Assembly (NCBI GenBank): GCA_037126765.1
Contig: JBBCBC010000021.1
Coordinates: forward strand, 23,763,434 to 23,827,433
Origin: Stenogyne calaminthoides
Lineage: Eukaryota; Streptophyta; Magnoliopsida; Lamiales; Lamiaceae
DNA: 64,000 nucleotides
Direction of reading: 5' to 3'
The notes below the pieces were generated by a model, which did not search any database, was not told the origin of the DNA, and worked only from the letters and a program-made list of their open reading frames with translations. Position 1 is the stretch's first letter; every line of letters begins with the position of its first letter. Below, in pieces: positions 1-11,090 of the stretch. The translations under genes and the position numbers were made by a program.

Positions 1-204
1 ACGTTAACGTGATCTTACGTGATCGGTATCACCCGTTAACTACAATGTAACATGTGCTATTATATGAAACGATTTTGCAATAAATATATATAACATTCAA
101 TCATATTTAAAAGCAAAAAGTGATACATAATTTATTCGATAAATAAGTGTTTAATACATAGGTTATACAAAATAAAAAGCATACTTTCACGTATAACCCC
201 AACA
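1..204 (-). repeat. A0: start of a family A copia LTR, reversed, cut by window edge
   Basis: The segment ends in ACCCCAACA at 204, the reverse complement of the TGTTGGGGTTATAC start shared by all family A LTRs here. Its sequence matches the outer ends of the reversed LTRs at 22507-22834, 38870-39047 and 58800-59013. The rest of the copy lies left of the window. It abuts gypsy leader sequence, so it probably inserted into element G1. Without the other end I cannot tell a solo LTR from a full element. Confidence 0.85.
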
Positions 205-347
205 CGAAAGTCCCCTCACCTCCACAATTTGAGAGAACTCCATCGCCTTTGCATATCTGCCGAACTCCATCACCTAGCCAACGGGAAAAAAACACACCAC
301 CTCGCCCACATCACGACGAGGTCGCGGGGCAGAACAATTCTTGGTAG

Positions 348-1560
348 ATGGCTTCCATCATCCAGAATATCAAAGATCTCCAAGAGCAGATGGCTAACAG
401 AAACAACATGCCTACCACCACCAGAATCCCTGTTTCACCACTCTCACCCATGGTCATGCTCGCCCCAATACAAATCAAGATCAACGCGAACTCCATTGCA
501 CAGTACAACGACGACACCGACCCAATCAATCATGTAAGAAAGTATACTTCTTACATGAACTCAATGGGGGCAACAGATGCCACACAATGCAGACTCTTCC
601 CACTCACTTTAGGTGACCAGGCCTACCGTTGGTTCAAGACCCTACCCCCGATCTCGGTGGAATCCTTCCGCCAGATGGCCCAGTTGTTCCTTACTCACTT
701 TGCCTCATTGACCCCGCATAAAGGAACCAAACAGCGCCTGGCGAACATCTATCAGCACGAGGAGGAATCAGACCGAACATACATCGACTGTATCGACAGG
801 CTCATCATGAAGGACGAACCGCTGGGAGACGAAGCCAAGGTCCTGGGGGTAGTCCACGGCCTAAAGAAATGAACCAAACTCTGGAAGATGATGAACAAAG
901 ATTACCCGACGAGCTACGCTAATTTCCGGCATCGGGCGGGCATTATGAGTACCAATGTCGAGATACTCGCATCTAGATTGGGTGAACAACAACCAAAAGC
1001 GAGGTGAAGAAATTTGAAGTCAAAAAACCGGATCGAAAAAAAAAAAACCATTCGGGAGGCTAGGCATAAACTTAGAGCCGGGGATATTCAAGCCGGTCGA
1101 CAATGCACTTTCGAGGTAAAGCTCTCGAAACTATGACAATGAAGCGCAAAACCCAGATTTTCCAATCAATTAAGGCGGACAACAACTCCCTTGACCATAG
1201 AAATGATCCGGGACACTTCCAAGCTTAACCCGAAAGAAGTTACGCAACTATCACAACACCATCAGACTGCACAATTGAACATTGCGCGACTGAGAGGGGA
1301 GCTCCGGAAGTTATATCTGAAGAAGGAAAATTGGACAAGTTTGTTAAGGCAAGGCAAAGAACCAGCAGTCGTCGACATGCACCCCCTCAGGGAATCAAAA
1401 CGACCAAGGCAGCGAGGTCGCAGATCTGGGAGGGTGCAAAAAATAAGTCATCCGCATGATTTGCCCGAGAGGGGGCACCTCGGAGGATTTTTCTCCGCGA
1501 CATCCTTATATAACCCGGCTTCAAAAGGCGAGATCGCGAGCTCGACGAAACGCGCGTACT
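348..1560 (+). pseudogene. gag: G1 gag (retrotransposon capsid) remnant
   Basis: An open frame of 174 codons (348-872) carries a typical plant gypsy gag domain: a block with YNDDTDP, then AYRWFKTLPPISVESF, then a conserved helix with FASLTPHKGTKQRLANIYQ. In intact relatives this is the capsid domain that packages element RNA. The frame stops at 870. Recognisable gag sequence continues in shifted frames to about 1560, including a fragment with HQTA and ELRKLYLK (1255-1330) that resembles the zinc-knuckle and linker region of Tat-type gag. The ATG at 348 is a reasonable start. A damaged capsid gene; identity sure, boundaries approximate. Confidence 0.8.
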
Positions 1561-1583
1561 AATCTGCCTCCCAATCAACACCA

Positions 1584-1985
1584 TTGCCCCAAATCGTAAA
1601 CAACTCACCTTCACCAAGAAGACAAGGATGGAGTGGTCTACCTGGCCGGGATCCACTAGTGATCTCGGCCAGAATAATGGGGGCTCTGGTTCATCGTGAT
1701 CATAATGTCGACAACGGGGCTTTACGCAACTTCCTTTTCAAGAAGACACTGGATCAGCTCGGTGATTTTCACTCCTACGTCAAACCCTGCGAGGTAGGGA
1801 TCCGAGGGTTTGGGAATCAACCCGTCGAGGCATATGGAATGATTCATCTATCAGTAGAAATCACCTCAACTTTGAATGTCGAAGTGAAGGCCACCAGGCA
1901 GCTAGACTTTGTGATCATCGACATCCCCTCAAATTTCAACGCGTTTCTTTGGCGAACCCATTCGAGGCATGAGTTAAAGGCGTGA
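1584..1985 (+). pseudogene. G1 retroviral-type aspartic protease remnant
   Basis: The order of motifs fits a gypsy protease: a core DNG where DTG or DSG is expected, then LDQLGD, then a flap-like IRGFGNQPVEAYGMIHLSVE, then FVIIDIPSNFNAFLWR, which corresponds to the family's usual VVDxPSxYNAILGR block. The protein would cut the Gag-Pol precursor. The altered active-site triad and the changed final block (FLWR for ILGR) indicate decay. The frame ends at 1985. Downstream to about 2250 the linker to RT is too decayed to read. Confidence 0.7.
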
Positions 1986-2249
1986 CCTCGTCATTTTTCT
2001 ATTGTATTAAATTTTGCGGATCTGACGAGAAAATTGGCACCATTAAGGGTGACCAGACTGCGATAAGAAAATGTTTGACTTACACTTGTGTTAGTTTAAA
2101 TTCTGCATTTTATTTTGGTAGGAAATCCAGGGTGGGGCTAGGTTGTGCAATAGAACTCCACCTGGAAGAAAAAAAAAAATGATGAAATGGAAATAGATAA
2201 TGTAATAGAAGAGAGTGTGACACCTATGGAAGTTGACATCGCTGACCAA

Positions 2250-2975
2250 AAGCGCCCAGACAAGAATTACGGTTAGAACCTCACCTCGTTTTTGAGCGAT
2301 GGAGGTCGATTAGGACACGAGAATCCAACCTTGATCCAAGAATGGAAATAAATGATCAGTGAGCTACCCTGTCGAAAATTCGAGATAATCCCGATTGACC
2401 TCGGACCGGCGAATTAAGTGTAACTATCGGAACATAAATACCCAACGATCGAGAACTTAGTTGATGGGGTTCCTCAGCGAGAATCTAGGCGTGTTAGCAT
2501 GGTGCATGCGAAGACATGATCGGCATTGATCAGAGGTCGCATGTCACAAACTTAACATTGATCGACAAAGCCCGGTTTTCGAGAAAAAAGAAAAGTTCGC
2601 CCCGAAGGAAATCATGACCTTGGCGAAGAGGTGAAAAAGATTCTTTGGAAAACAAGTTGATTGAGCAAGTAGACCATCCATGATGGGTGGCCAACATGGT
2701 CTTAGTGAAAAAAAGCAAACAACTCTTGGCGTCTTTGTATCGACTTCATCGACCTTAATAAAAGCGTGCCCAAAAAGATTATTTTCCTATGCCTCACATC
2801 GATCACCTCGGACATGACCTTCTTGGGCACGCGAGATGATGATCTTTTATGGATGCCTTCGTCGCAAGGGTACCATCGGATCGCCATGGGAAAAGATGAT
2901 CAAAGAACATGACTTATTTTCTAACGGAGAAGAATGTGTATTGTTGGAAAAGAATACCTTTTGGATTGAAGAATG
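2250..2975 (+). pseudogene. G1 reverse transcriptase, N-terminal part, decayed and split
   Basis: Frame-shifted pieces spell the RT fingers region: LCIDFIDLNKS near 2730-2765, then a proline-lysine-phenylalanine stretch, then text matching the G-Y-(N/H)-(Q/R)-I block near 2865-2885. Just before the junction the PFGLKN motif is encoded at 2957-2972. The RT then breaks off at the A1 insertion and resumes at 22835 with AGATYQ. In living elements this enzyme copies element RNA into DNA. Several stops separate the pieces, so no product is expected. Confidence 0.7.
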
Positions 2976-3732
2976 TGTTGGGGAATTATTTGCACGGATC
3001 TATTCGGGATGAATATTTAAATACAAATTTAATTCTAACAATTATTACTAGCATGAAATAATCCTATATTAATTCAAATAATAATTCAACAACAAATCAT
3101 GCATATAAACAGTTCACATAAATCATACGCATGAGGAATTGCTACGGGTTTACGTGAACTAATCTCTTGGAGTGGCAATGGTCTCGTTGATAAGAACACA
3201 CCAAAAAGCCTTCCCAAGTATTCCCTAGTCCTTGCTCGTCAATCCGGTGGAAGGAAACTCACGAACAATTAACAAAAGGGGAAATAAAAATTTGTTGCAC
3301 CACCTTTGTAGATTTACTAATTTTTCCAGCACATGGAATTGTACTTGGGAATGAAACACTCATCCCCTATTTATAGAGGGTGTTAGTCGAATTTTTAGTG
3401 ATAAAATAATATGAAAAAATTTTTTTTATCTCCAAGTAATCTTGAATATTTTCATATATTCTTTTTCTCCATAATTAAAATATTCCACAAAAATCCCAAC
3501 TCCTCTTGTTATGGAATTTTCGAAAAAAATAAGGATCAAAATTCCAAGATTTAGATCTTCTTGAATTTATGAGATATACTTGCATTTCAAGAAATACATA
3601 TCTTCCATAATATATTTTCAAGAAAATCAAGAAAATCTTTCTTTCCCTTATTCTTTGAAAATTTCGAAAATCTCACCATAAATAACCAAGTAGGAGATTT
3701 CTTGAATTTAATGAGATAATCTTGTATTCCAA
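2976..3732 (-). repeat. A1 3' LTR, truncated
   Basis: Starts TGTTGGGGAATTATTTGC, the reverse of the family A LTR end, and runs 757 bp through the TATA box (reverse-strand CTATAAATAG at 3367-3376). At 3732 it jumps directly from the LTR motif CTTGTATTCCAA to the element's 3' untranslated sequence (TCTGCTTTTAAGTATAC). About 1.08 kb, the U3 start plus the polypurine tract, is missing compared with the 1843-bp 5' LTR of the same element. Confidence 0.88.
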
Positions 3733-5874
3733 AGTCTGCTTTTAAGTATACTACAACATGTCTCCTGTAGTTCTGTCGTGACATCTAATGTCACCTACGA
3801 ACCTAATAATGTCTCCCACTTATACTCAAAGCAGATTGACAATGGTCTTGACACCCATTCCTTCCACATGTCTCTCGAATGTATTCTGAGGCAGACCCTT
3901 TGTGAATGGATCTGCTAGGTTGTCTTCTGACGCGATCTTTGCCACCTCTATATCTCCTCTCTTAACGATTTCTCGTATAAGATGATATTTCCTTTCAATG
4001 TGTTTGCTGGCCTTGTGGGCTCTTGGTTCCCTTGAATTTACAATTTGCTCGGCATTGTCCACAATAAATGATGATTGTCTTTGGCAAATCGAAACTACAT
4101 CCAAGTCCACTAGGAAGTTCTTGAGCCAAACCGCTTTTCATTTGCCTCACTGGCGGCTACATATTCGCTTCCATGGTAGAATCTGCGATGCATTTCGCTT
4201 TTAACGCTTCTCCATGTCATGGCTCCTCCCCCATGCAAAACACACAGGAGGTAGATTTTTTCGGAATCTAAGTCGATTGGAATCAGAAATTCCGTGTGGC
4301 CCGATGGGGATTAGACTATCGACCGATAAACTAACATTCTATCTCGAGTTCTTTTCGGATACTTGGAATGTTTTTAAGCTGCGATCAATGTTCTTTCCCG
4401 GGTTACTTTGATATCTTGCCATCATGCCAGCGGTAAAAGAGATATCGGTCTCGTCACAAACATTGCATACATAAGGCTTAGGCGGTAGAAGCATAAGGAA
4501 TGTCTTTCATGTCATCTATCTCCTTTTTTGTGTCTTAGGGCACATTTCTTGGATAGATGGATTCCATGTTTGAAAGGTACGAAGCCTTTCTTGGAATCTG
4601 CATCTTTGAATCGTTTCAAGACGATGTCTGTCTATGTATGAAGCTGCGATATAAACTATCATCCTTTTCTTGCGATCTCGAGTGATCTTGATCCCAAGGA
4701 TGTGCCCGGCTTCCCCTAAGTCCTTCATATCAAACTATTTTGAAAGCCATGCTCTTTCGCCCGATAACACCTTTACATCGTTCGATGGCGAGCGAATGTC
4801 ATCTACGATATAGTACTAAGAATACCAATGCGATTCAAACCACGCTTTTTGTACACACAACTTTCGAACTCATTTTGATCAAACTCATAAGACTTTATAA
4901 CATGATCAAAACATTGGTTCCAAGCTCTGGATGCTTGTCTGAGTCCGTAAATGGACTTCTTGAGCTTACAAACTAGGTGTTCTTGGCCTTTTTCAATGAA
5001 GCCTTGGGGTTGTTGCATATAGATTTCATCATCAAGACTTTTGTTAAGGAAAGCCATCTTGACATCCATTTGCCAGATTTCAAAGTTGAGATGCGCAGCA
5101 ATCGACAAGAGAATTCGGATGGACTTGAGCATTGCTTCAGGCGAAAAAGTTTCCTCATAGTCGATCCCTTCTTTCTGAGTATAACCTTTCGCCACAAGCC
5201 TTGCCTTGAAGGTTTCCACCTTCCCGTCCGGTCCTCTTTTTCTCTTGTATACCCACATGCAACCAATGGGTTTGACCCCATTAAGTGGTTCGACTAGCTC
5301 CCACACTCTGTTATGATCCATAGAACCCATTCAGAAGCTTTCATTCTTTGTTTTGCCAAGAAAGCGCATCCTTGTCTTGGATTGCCTCGTCATATGTCCA
5401 TGGGTCGATTCGTCTTGTCAGGGGAATCAAGTCGAGGGACTCTCTATCCCATGAATCTCTCGGGCTGTCTCACAACCCTCCCACTACGACGAGGTTTCGG
5501 TTGTGAAAGTGTGTCGTTTGGTATGTCATCTTGTACAGTTGGAAATGAGGTTAGCCCCCTTAGCTCATTTAAGGTAATCTCACTTTTGGGTCTTCTTTTG
5601 TTCATATAGTCTTCTTCCAAAAATCTAAAGTGGGTGCTTATTACCACCTTTTGATCTTCGGGACCATAGAACATACACCCTTTTGTTCCCTCGGGGTATC
5701 CTACAAACAACCTTAATTCTGATCGAGGATCCAATTTTCCGGCTTCCTTGTCCAACACGTAGGCCGGACACCCCCAAATTTTCATGTGTCTCAAACTGGG
5801 CTTGAGCTTGGTCCACAATTCTTTGGGAGTTTTTGGGAACCGATTTGGATGGCACCAAGTTCAGAATGTAAGCC
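3733..5874 (-). pseudogene. pol: A1 integrase C-terminus, reverse transcriptase and RNase H remnants
   Basis: Read on the minus strand, 5818-5444 is the copia integrase C-terminal region (HMKIWGCPAYVLDKEAGKLD, LFVGYPEGTKGCMFYGPEDQ). 5330-4803 is RT, with the fingers block WELVEPLNGVKPIGC, ETFSPEAMLKSIRILLS and IWQMDVKMAFLNKSLDDEIY. The YVDD-coding site near 4800-4815 carries an extra base that breaks the frame. A KDLGEAGHILGIKITRDRKK block follows at 4728-4670. 4110-3826 is the RNase H C-terminal tail (EDNLADPFTKGLPQ). Normal copia pol order. Frameshifts at several points make it non-functional. Confidence 0.88.
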
Positions 5875-5879
5875 GCTGT

Positions 5880-7385
5880 TGATGGTCCCGAATTTAGTGG
5901 AAAACCCATGCGTGCTGAAGAAAACATGTCATGTGATGCATATAAAAACAGGGGTGAGGGCAGAGTGATTCCTATTTTTCGCGTTTTAAGTTCATGTGTG
6001 TTGTTTTGCTTATAATCAAATGCATATGACAAGTATAAACATAAAGCAAAGATAAAGAACACCGCGATTTTATAGTGGTTGGATGAAACCCATCCTACAT
6101 CCACTCTTCCCTTCATGGGGCACCAACTTTAACCAACTTAACCATTTGGACTTAGTTTAACGTGTTAGTCAACACCAACATGATGTTCTAGGAGTTCACA
6201 CTCAAGCGATCCGAGAAACTAGAATCCTAGTCCGAAATCTTGCACGGGACTTATATCTCCTCACGGGATTGCCTACCCTCCCTTTCGGGATTGCTAGATG
6301 TTTGGGAGTTCACACTTTCACCTACAAACTTAACCTATCAAACCGATTTGGGTAAAGGTTTGTTTGGTTTCCAACTAGGTTGAGATTTTTCCCTTACATT
6401 TGTTTAGCCTCAATGCTAAGGATGGGAAAATCTCTCTAAGCTTATGATATTACATTTGTGCTTAGATCTAGGGTAGAACACTCTTGAATATATGCGTGTA
6501 TTTCTTGCTCTGTGTTCTATGGTGGGAATGCTTGAATATATGTCTTCTTAGCTCTGTAGCATTGTTTGCCACATTCTCCACACTCTTCCACACTTAATAA
6601 TGAAGGAAGAACTTGTATTTATAGTGTGGATTTGAATATTACCGTTGGAGAGAATCACATTCAAATCCATACTAATACGTAGCTTTTGCGACTTTTTTTC
6701 GGGCTTGTCGTCTTCCTCTCATTGGTCGTCGAAATTTGAATCTTGGTATATATTCTTGATTTCTTAACGAGTCTCGGGATCTTGATTCTATCGAGCCTTG
6801 GTTATCGAGTCTCGGGTTACTCGGGGTTCTTGATTGGCGGAGACTTCTCTTAGCGGACCTTATACGTCGGGCATCTTGACACTTTCGGACTTCTTTGAGT
6901 TCGGCTCTTGGTCGAGACATCGATCCTCGGTCACTTGACTCGAAGCCTATCGATTTCTTCTTTTGTCGATGTTCATTTCGGTGCGTCGGATCAACATATC
7001 TTGAGGATCATCTCGAGGATAGCATCGGGTCATCTGCATCGAGGTTAAGCATATCGGTTTATCATATCTCGATCTTGATCCGCGTCGATCTCGTCGATCT
7101 CATCGCACGTCTTACGATCGCAACCTTCTCTCTTGATTTCTTTGGCTTTAGCTTTTCTTCATCGATTTGCACAACTCATCAGTTGATTAAGAACTCATCT
7201 AACTCATCGATTTGATCGGTCACATCTATGACCTAAATCGCGAACTTGATCATCTTCTTCTGATTTCATGTGTTCCCCCTCAATTTGTTCTCTCGTTCCC
7301 CCTTAACTTGTTATCTGTAATTAGCTTGAATAACACAAGTTAATAATGTTTTGGCATAAATTATCAAAATTAAAATATCCCAACA
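5880..7385 (-). repeat. C1 3' LTR (left copy)
   Basis: 1506 bp, ending TATCCCAACA at 7385. It matches the right copy (7593-9216) over its whole length but is about 118 bp shorter, with many 1-3 bp indels and substitutions clustered at CAG and CTG positions (for example TCGAG here against TCTGAG there). It contains a pyrimidine-rich tract dense in GATC at 6900-7260. Confidence 0.9.
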
Positions 7386-7592
7386 ATTTCCCCCTTTTTG
7401 ATAATGACGCCAAAACATTTAAATATATGCATTTATATAGAGATCGGGTTTTTGTTTTAAAATAGATCAGTTCAGGTGGTCACTTTGAAATCAGTCTCTT
7501 TTGAACTCCTGCTCTGATACCAATTTTTGGTATCAGTTCAGATGTTCACTTTGAAAATAGTGACCTTTTGAACTCCCCGCTCTGATACCAAT
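7386..7592 (-). other. C1 internal region: duplicated primer-binding site and polypurine tract
   Basis: On the minus strand the 5' LTR is followed directly by ATTGGTATCAGAGC (7592-7579), matching the 3' end of initiator tRNA-Met. About 70 bp further a second ATTGGTATCAGAGC lies at 7524-7511, within an imperfect direct repeat of about 65-70 bp (AGTTCAAAAG and TTTCAAAGTGA recur in both). A purine tract AAAAAGGGGGAAAT (7399-7386) abuts the 3' LTR and should prime plus-strand synthesis. No open frame of note. These cis signals are all a helper enzyme would need. Confidence 0.85.
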
Positions 7593-9216
7593 TGATGGTC
7601 CCGAATTTAGTGGAAAACCCATGCGTGCGGAAGAAAACATGTCAAGTGATGCATATAAAAACAGGGGTGAGGGCAGAGTGTTTCCTATTTTTCACGTTTT
7701 AAGTTCATGTGTGTTGTTTTGTCTATAATCAAATGCATATGACAAGTATAAACATAAAGCAGTAAAGAACACACGATTTTATAGTGGTTCAGACGAAACC
7801 CGTCCTACATCCACTCTTCCCTTCATGGGGCACCAACCTAACCAACTTAACCAACTAGACTTAGTTTAACGTGTTAGTCCAACACCCAACAGATGTTTAC
7901 CGAGTTCACACTCAAAGCGATCCCGTAAACTAGAATCCCTAGTCCGAAATCTTGCAATGGGGACTTATCTCCCTCTTTGGATTGCCTACCCTCCCTTTTC
8001 GGGATTGCTAGATGTTCTGGGAGTTCACACTCAAACGATCGAAACTAGAATCCCTAGTCCGAAATCTTGCAACGGGACTTATCTCCCTCACGGGATTGCC
8101 TACCCTCCCTTTCGGGATTCTTTAGATGTTCTGGGAGTTCACACTCACCTACAAACTTAACCTATCAAACTGATTTGGGTAAATGTTTGTTTGGTTTCCA
8201 ACTAGGTTGAGATTTTTCCCTTACATTTGTTTAGCCTCAATGCTAAGGATGGGAAAATCTCTCTAAGCTTAGGATATTACATTTGTGCTTAGATCTAGGG
8301 TAGAACACTCTTGAATATATGCGTGTATTTCTTGCTCTGTGTTCTATGGTGGGAATGCTTGAATATATGTCTTCTTAGCTCTGTAGCATCGTTTGCCACA
8401 TTCTCCACACTCTTCCACACTTAATAATGAAGGAAGAACTTGTATTTATAGTGTGGATTTGAATATTACCGTTGGAGAGAATCACATTCAAATCCATACT
8501 ATTCTGTAGCTTTTTGCAGCTTTTTCAGGCTTGTCGTCTTCCTCTCATTGGTCCACGTCAGCTGAATCTAATTTATATTCTTGTTTTTCTTCCCGAGTCT
8601 CGGGATCTTGATTCTATCGAGCCTTGAGGTTATCTGAGCCTTCAGGTTATCTGAGTCTCAGGTTACTCAGGGTTCTTGATTCAGCAGACTTCTCTTTAGT
8701 GGACCTTATCGTCGGGCATCTTGACACTCGGACTTCTTGAGTTATTCTTACGAATTGGACATCGACCCCTGGTCCTTGACTCGAGCCTAGCGATTTCTTC
8801 TTGCGTCCGATCGTCGGCTGTTGTCGGATCAACATATCTTCGAGGATCATCTCGGGATAGCATCGGTCATTACGCATCGGGTTAGCATATCGGTTTATCA
8901 TATCGATATTGATCCGCGTCGATATCGTCGATCTCATCTGCTTTCGTCTTACGATCTGCAACCTTTTCTTACGATTTCTTTGGCTTTAGCTTTTCTTCAC
9001 ATCGGTTACCTGACTCATCCAGTTGATTCGAACTTCATCGATCTCGTCGGTCTAAATCTACAACCTCGTCTGAACTCGATCATCTTCTTTTGATTTCATG
9101 AGTTCCCCCTCAATTTGTTCTCTCGTTCCTCCTTAACTTGTTATCTGTAAATTAGCTTGAATAACACAAGTTAATAATGTTTTGGCATAAATTATCAAAA
9201 CTAAAATATCCCAACA
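7593..9216 (-). repeat. C1 5' LTR (right copy)
   Basis: 1624 bp, starting TGATGGTCCCGAATTTAG in window orientation and ending TATCCCAACA. It contains an extra repeated block near 7957-8130 (two copies of a phrase around GGACTTATCTCCCTC and GGGATTGC) compared with the left LTR, and the GATC-dense tract at about 8780-8990. Confidence 0.9.
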
Positions 9217-11090
9217 GCTGTTTCCAAGGCATGACCTTTAAGCGACTTGGGAAGATCCGCATAACTCATCATAGATCTAACCATTTCCAAAAGAGTTATG
9301 TTTCTTCGCTCTGTAACCCCGTTTTGTTGAGGGGTTCCGGGTGCAGTTAGCTGGGATGCAATCTCTTTATCAGACAAGTATTTCAAAAACTCATATTTGA
9401 GGTACTTTCGCCCTCCGCGATCGGATCGTAGAGACTTGATCGTTTTTCCTATGATTCTCTGCTTGAGCCTTAAATTCTTTGAATTTCTCAAAGGTCTCAG
9501 ATTTATGCTTCATAAGGAAAATATAACCGTACCTTGAGTAGTCATCAATAAAAGTGACGAAATACTCATAACCTCCCCTTGCTTTGGTTGACATTGGACG
9601 ACATACGTCTGTGTGAACGATTTCTAACACTTCTTTGGCTCTATTCCCCTTGGCTCTGAATGCCCTCTTGGTCATTTTACCCTCCAAACATGATTTGCAG
9701 GTTGGAATTGGTTCAACTTGGAGAAACTCCAGTGAACCGTCTTTCACCAACCTTTGGATCCTCTTTGGATTAATATGTCCCCAATCTTAGATGCCATAGA
9801 AGTGTCGTTCGTTCACGCGTCGATGAACGTTTTCTTTTCTCGGAAGCAGTTGATATGTTATAGGATGCATTTTCGTGAGTGGCGTGCCGCGATTAATTGT
9901 ATAGAGATTATTCGACAATGTTCCATGACAGATAAATTTATCATAAAGAGAAATGGTAACAACTTTATTAAAAGTAACCGAATATCCATCAAGGTGAAGT
10001 TTAGAAACTGAAATTAAATTCTTTCTAAAATTCGGAACGTAAAGAACATCTCTTAAAATTAAAACTCTGTCTTCAAAAGACAGGTGCACTTCTCATTTCG
10101 CTTGTTTGCCACTCTAAATAGCATTGCCCGGTGTGATGAGGATCTCACTCTCACTAAGTTGTTGGGTCCGCTTGAACCCCTGTAAAGTGAAACAAACATG
10201 ATCAGTGGATCCCGTATCCACCACCCATGAATGGGAGGCATACGCCGCTAAGCAAGTTTCAACAACTAGTGAGTGAGAATTACCTTTCTTTCCATTCCTT
10301 TTGGGATTGGAACAGGCTGACCTCGAACGTCCTACTCCACCGCTTTCCAAAACTTTCCTCATGCTTGATTCCATGCTCTTATTTGATGTTGAGTCTGCTT
10401 GGTTCAACTTTCTTCTCTTTTCATCATCCTTATCATCACTTGACCTAGGATGAAAAAAGAAGATTTGTTTTCCCAAGTTCTTTTCCTCTCGCTCCCTTTT
10501 CCCTTTCAACCAAAGTGAGAGCATTTACAAGATCATCCACTGTAAAATCTAGATCTTCCAATAGATACTCAAGATAGTGGTGATTATAGCTCTTTGGTAA
10601 GGATTGGAGAATGAAATCAATCTTAGTCTTGAAATCACATTTTTCGCCGAGGATCTCAAGCTCCTCAAATAGCACCATAACCTAAGAACGTCTTTGCCTT
10701 TGCGATCGTTCCTTTTTCCATTTTAATTCAGCAATTTCTTGCTTCACACTTTGGATTGCCATATGGGTATGATGTGCGAACATAAGCCGAGATTCTGTAA
10801 GATGTCTGCGGTGACTCATATTCTTGATGAAGGCGTTTCAGCGATCGTCGGAGATGTGCGAAGCGTATCCTTCATCAATTCATTTGCCGACTCCCATTCA
10901 CCATATAACATCTCGTCCCATATTCCGGCGTCCTTGCATTTGGTTTTTGGGTTTTGGTGTGTCAAGTACCCATTTGGAAGATGATGAGGCTAGGGCGGGT
11001 TTTTAGTTTGTATATCAATCAAAATAGTTTTTACCAAGTAAGCAAATTGTCTTTAAGTATATTGAGCAGTGGATTAAAAGGTTGCGACAT
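9217..11090 (-). pseudogene. A1 gag, protease and integrase core remnants
   Basis: Minus-strand gag would start at ATG 11090-11088 (ATGTCGCAACC, as in A5). Gag is badly frame-shifted to about 10445. 10524-10114 encodes a remnant of the CCHC knuckle region (SACSNPKRNGKKG) and the protease with an intact active site VVDTGSTDHVCF. 10089-9787 gives the rest of protease (ILRDVLYVPNFRKNLISVSK). 9750-9391 is the GAG-pre-integrase zinc region (CKSCLEGKMTKRAF) and the start of integrase (VHTDVCRPM, IDDYSRYGYIF). 9491-9201 continues integrase (APGTPQQNGVTERRN). C1 interrupts integrase at 9217. Frames change several times, so it is dead. Confidence 0.85.

Larger units (their letters stand above)
5880..9216 (-). 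mobile_element. C1: non-autonomous LTR element with a 207-bp internal region
   Basis: Begins TGATGGTCCCG (5880) and ends ATCCCAACA (9216), flanked by the 5-bp duplication GCTGT (5875-5879 and 9217-9221). Removing it restores the A1 integrase reading across the junction. It has two LTRs (1506 and 1624 bp) around only 207 bp with no coding capacity, but keeps a primer-binding site and a polypurine tract. It resembles TRIM/LARD-type parasites of autonomous elements, though its LTRs are far longer than its interior. The only related copy here is the solo LTR at 53489-55049; no autonomous partner is visible. Confidence 0.92.
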
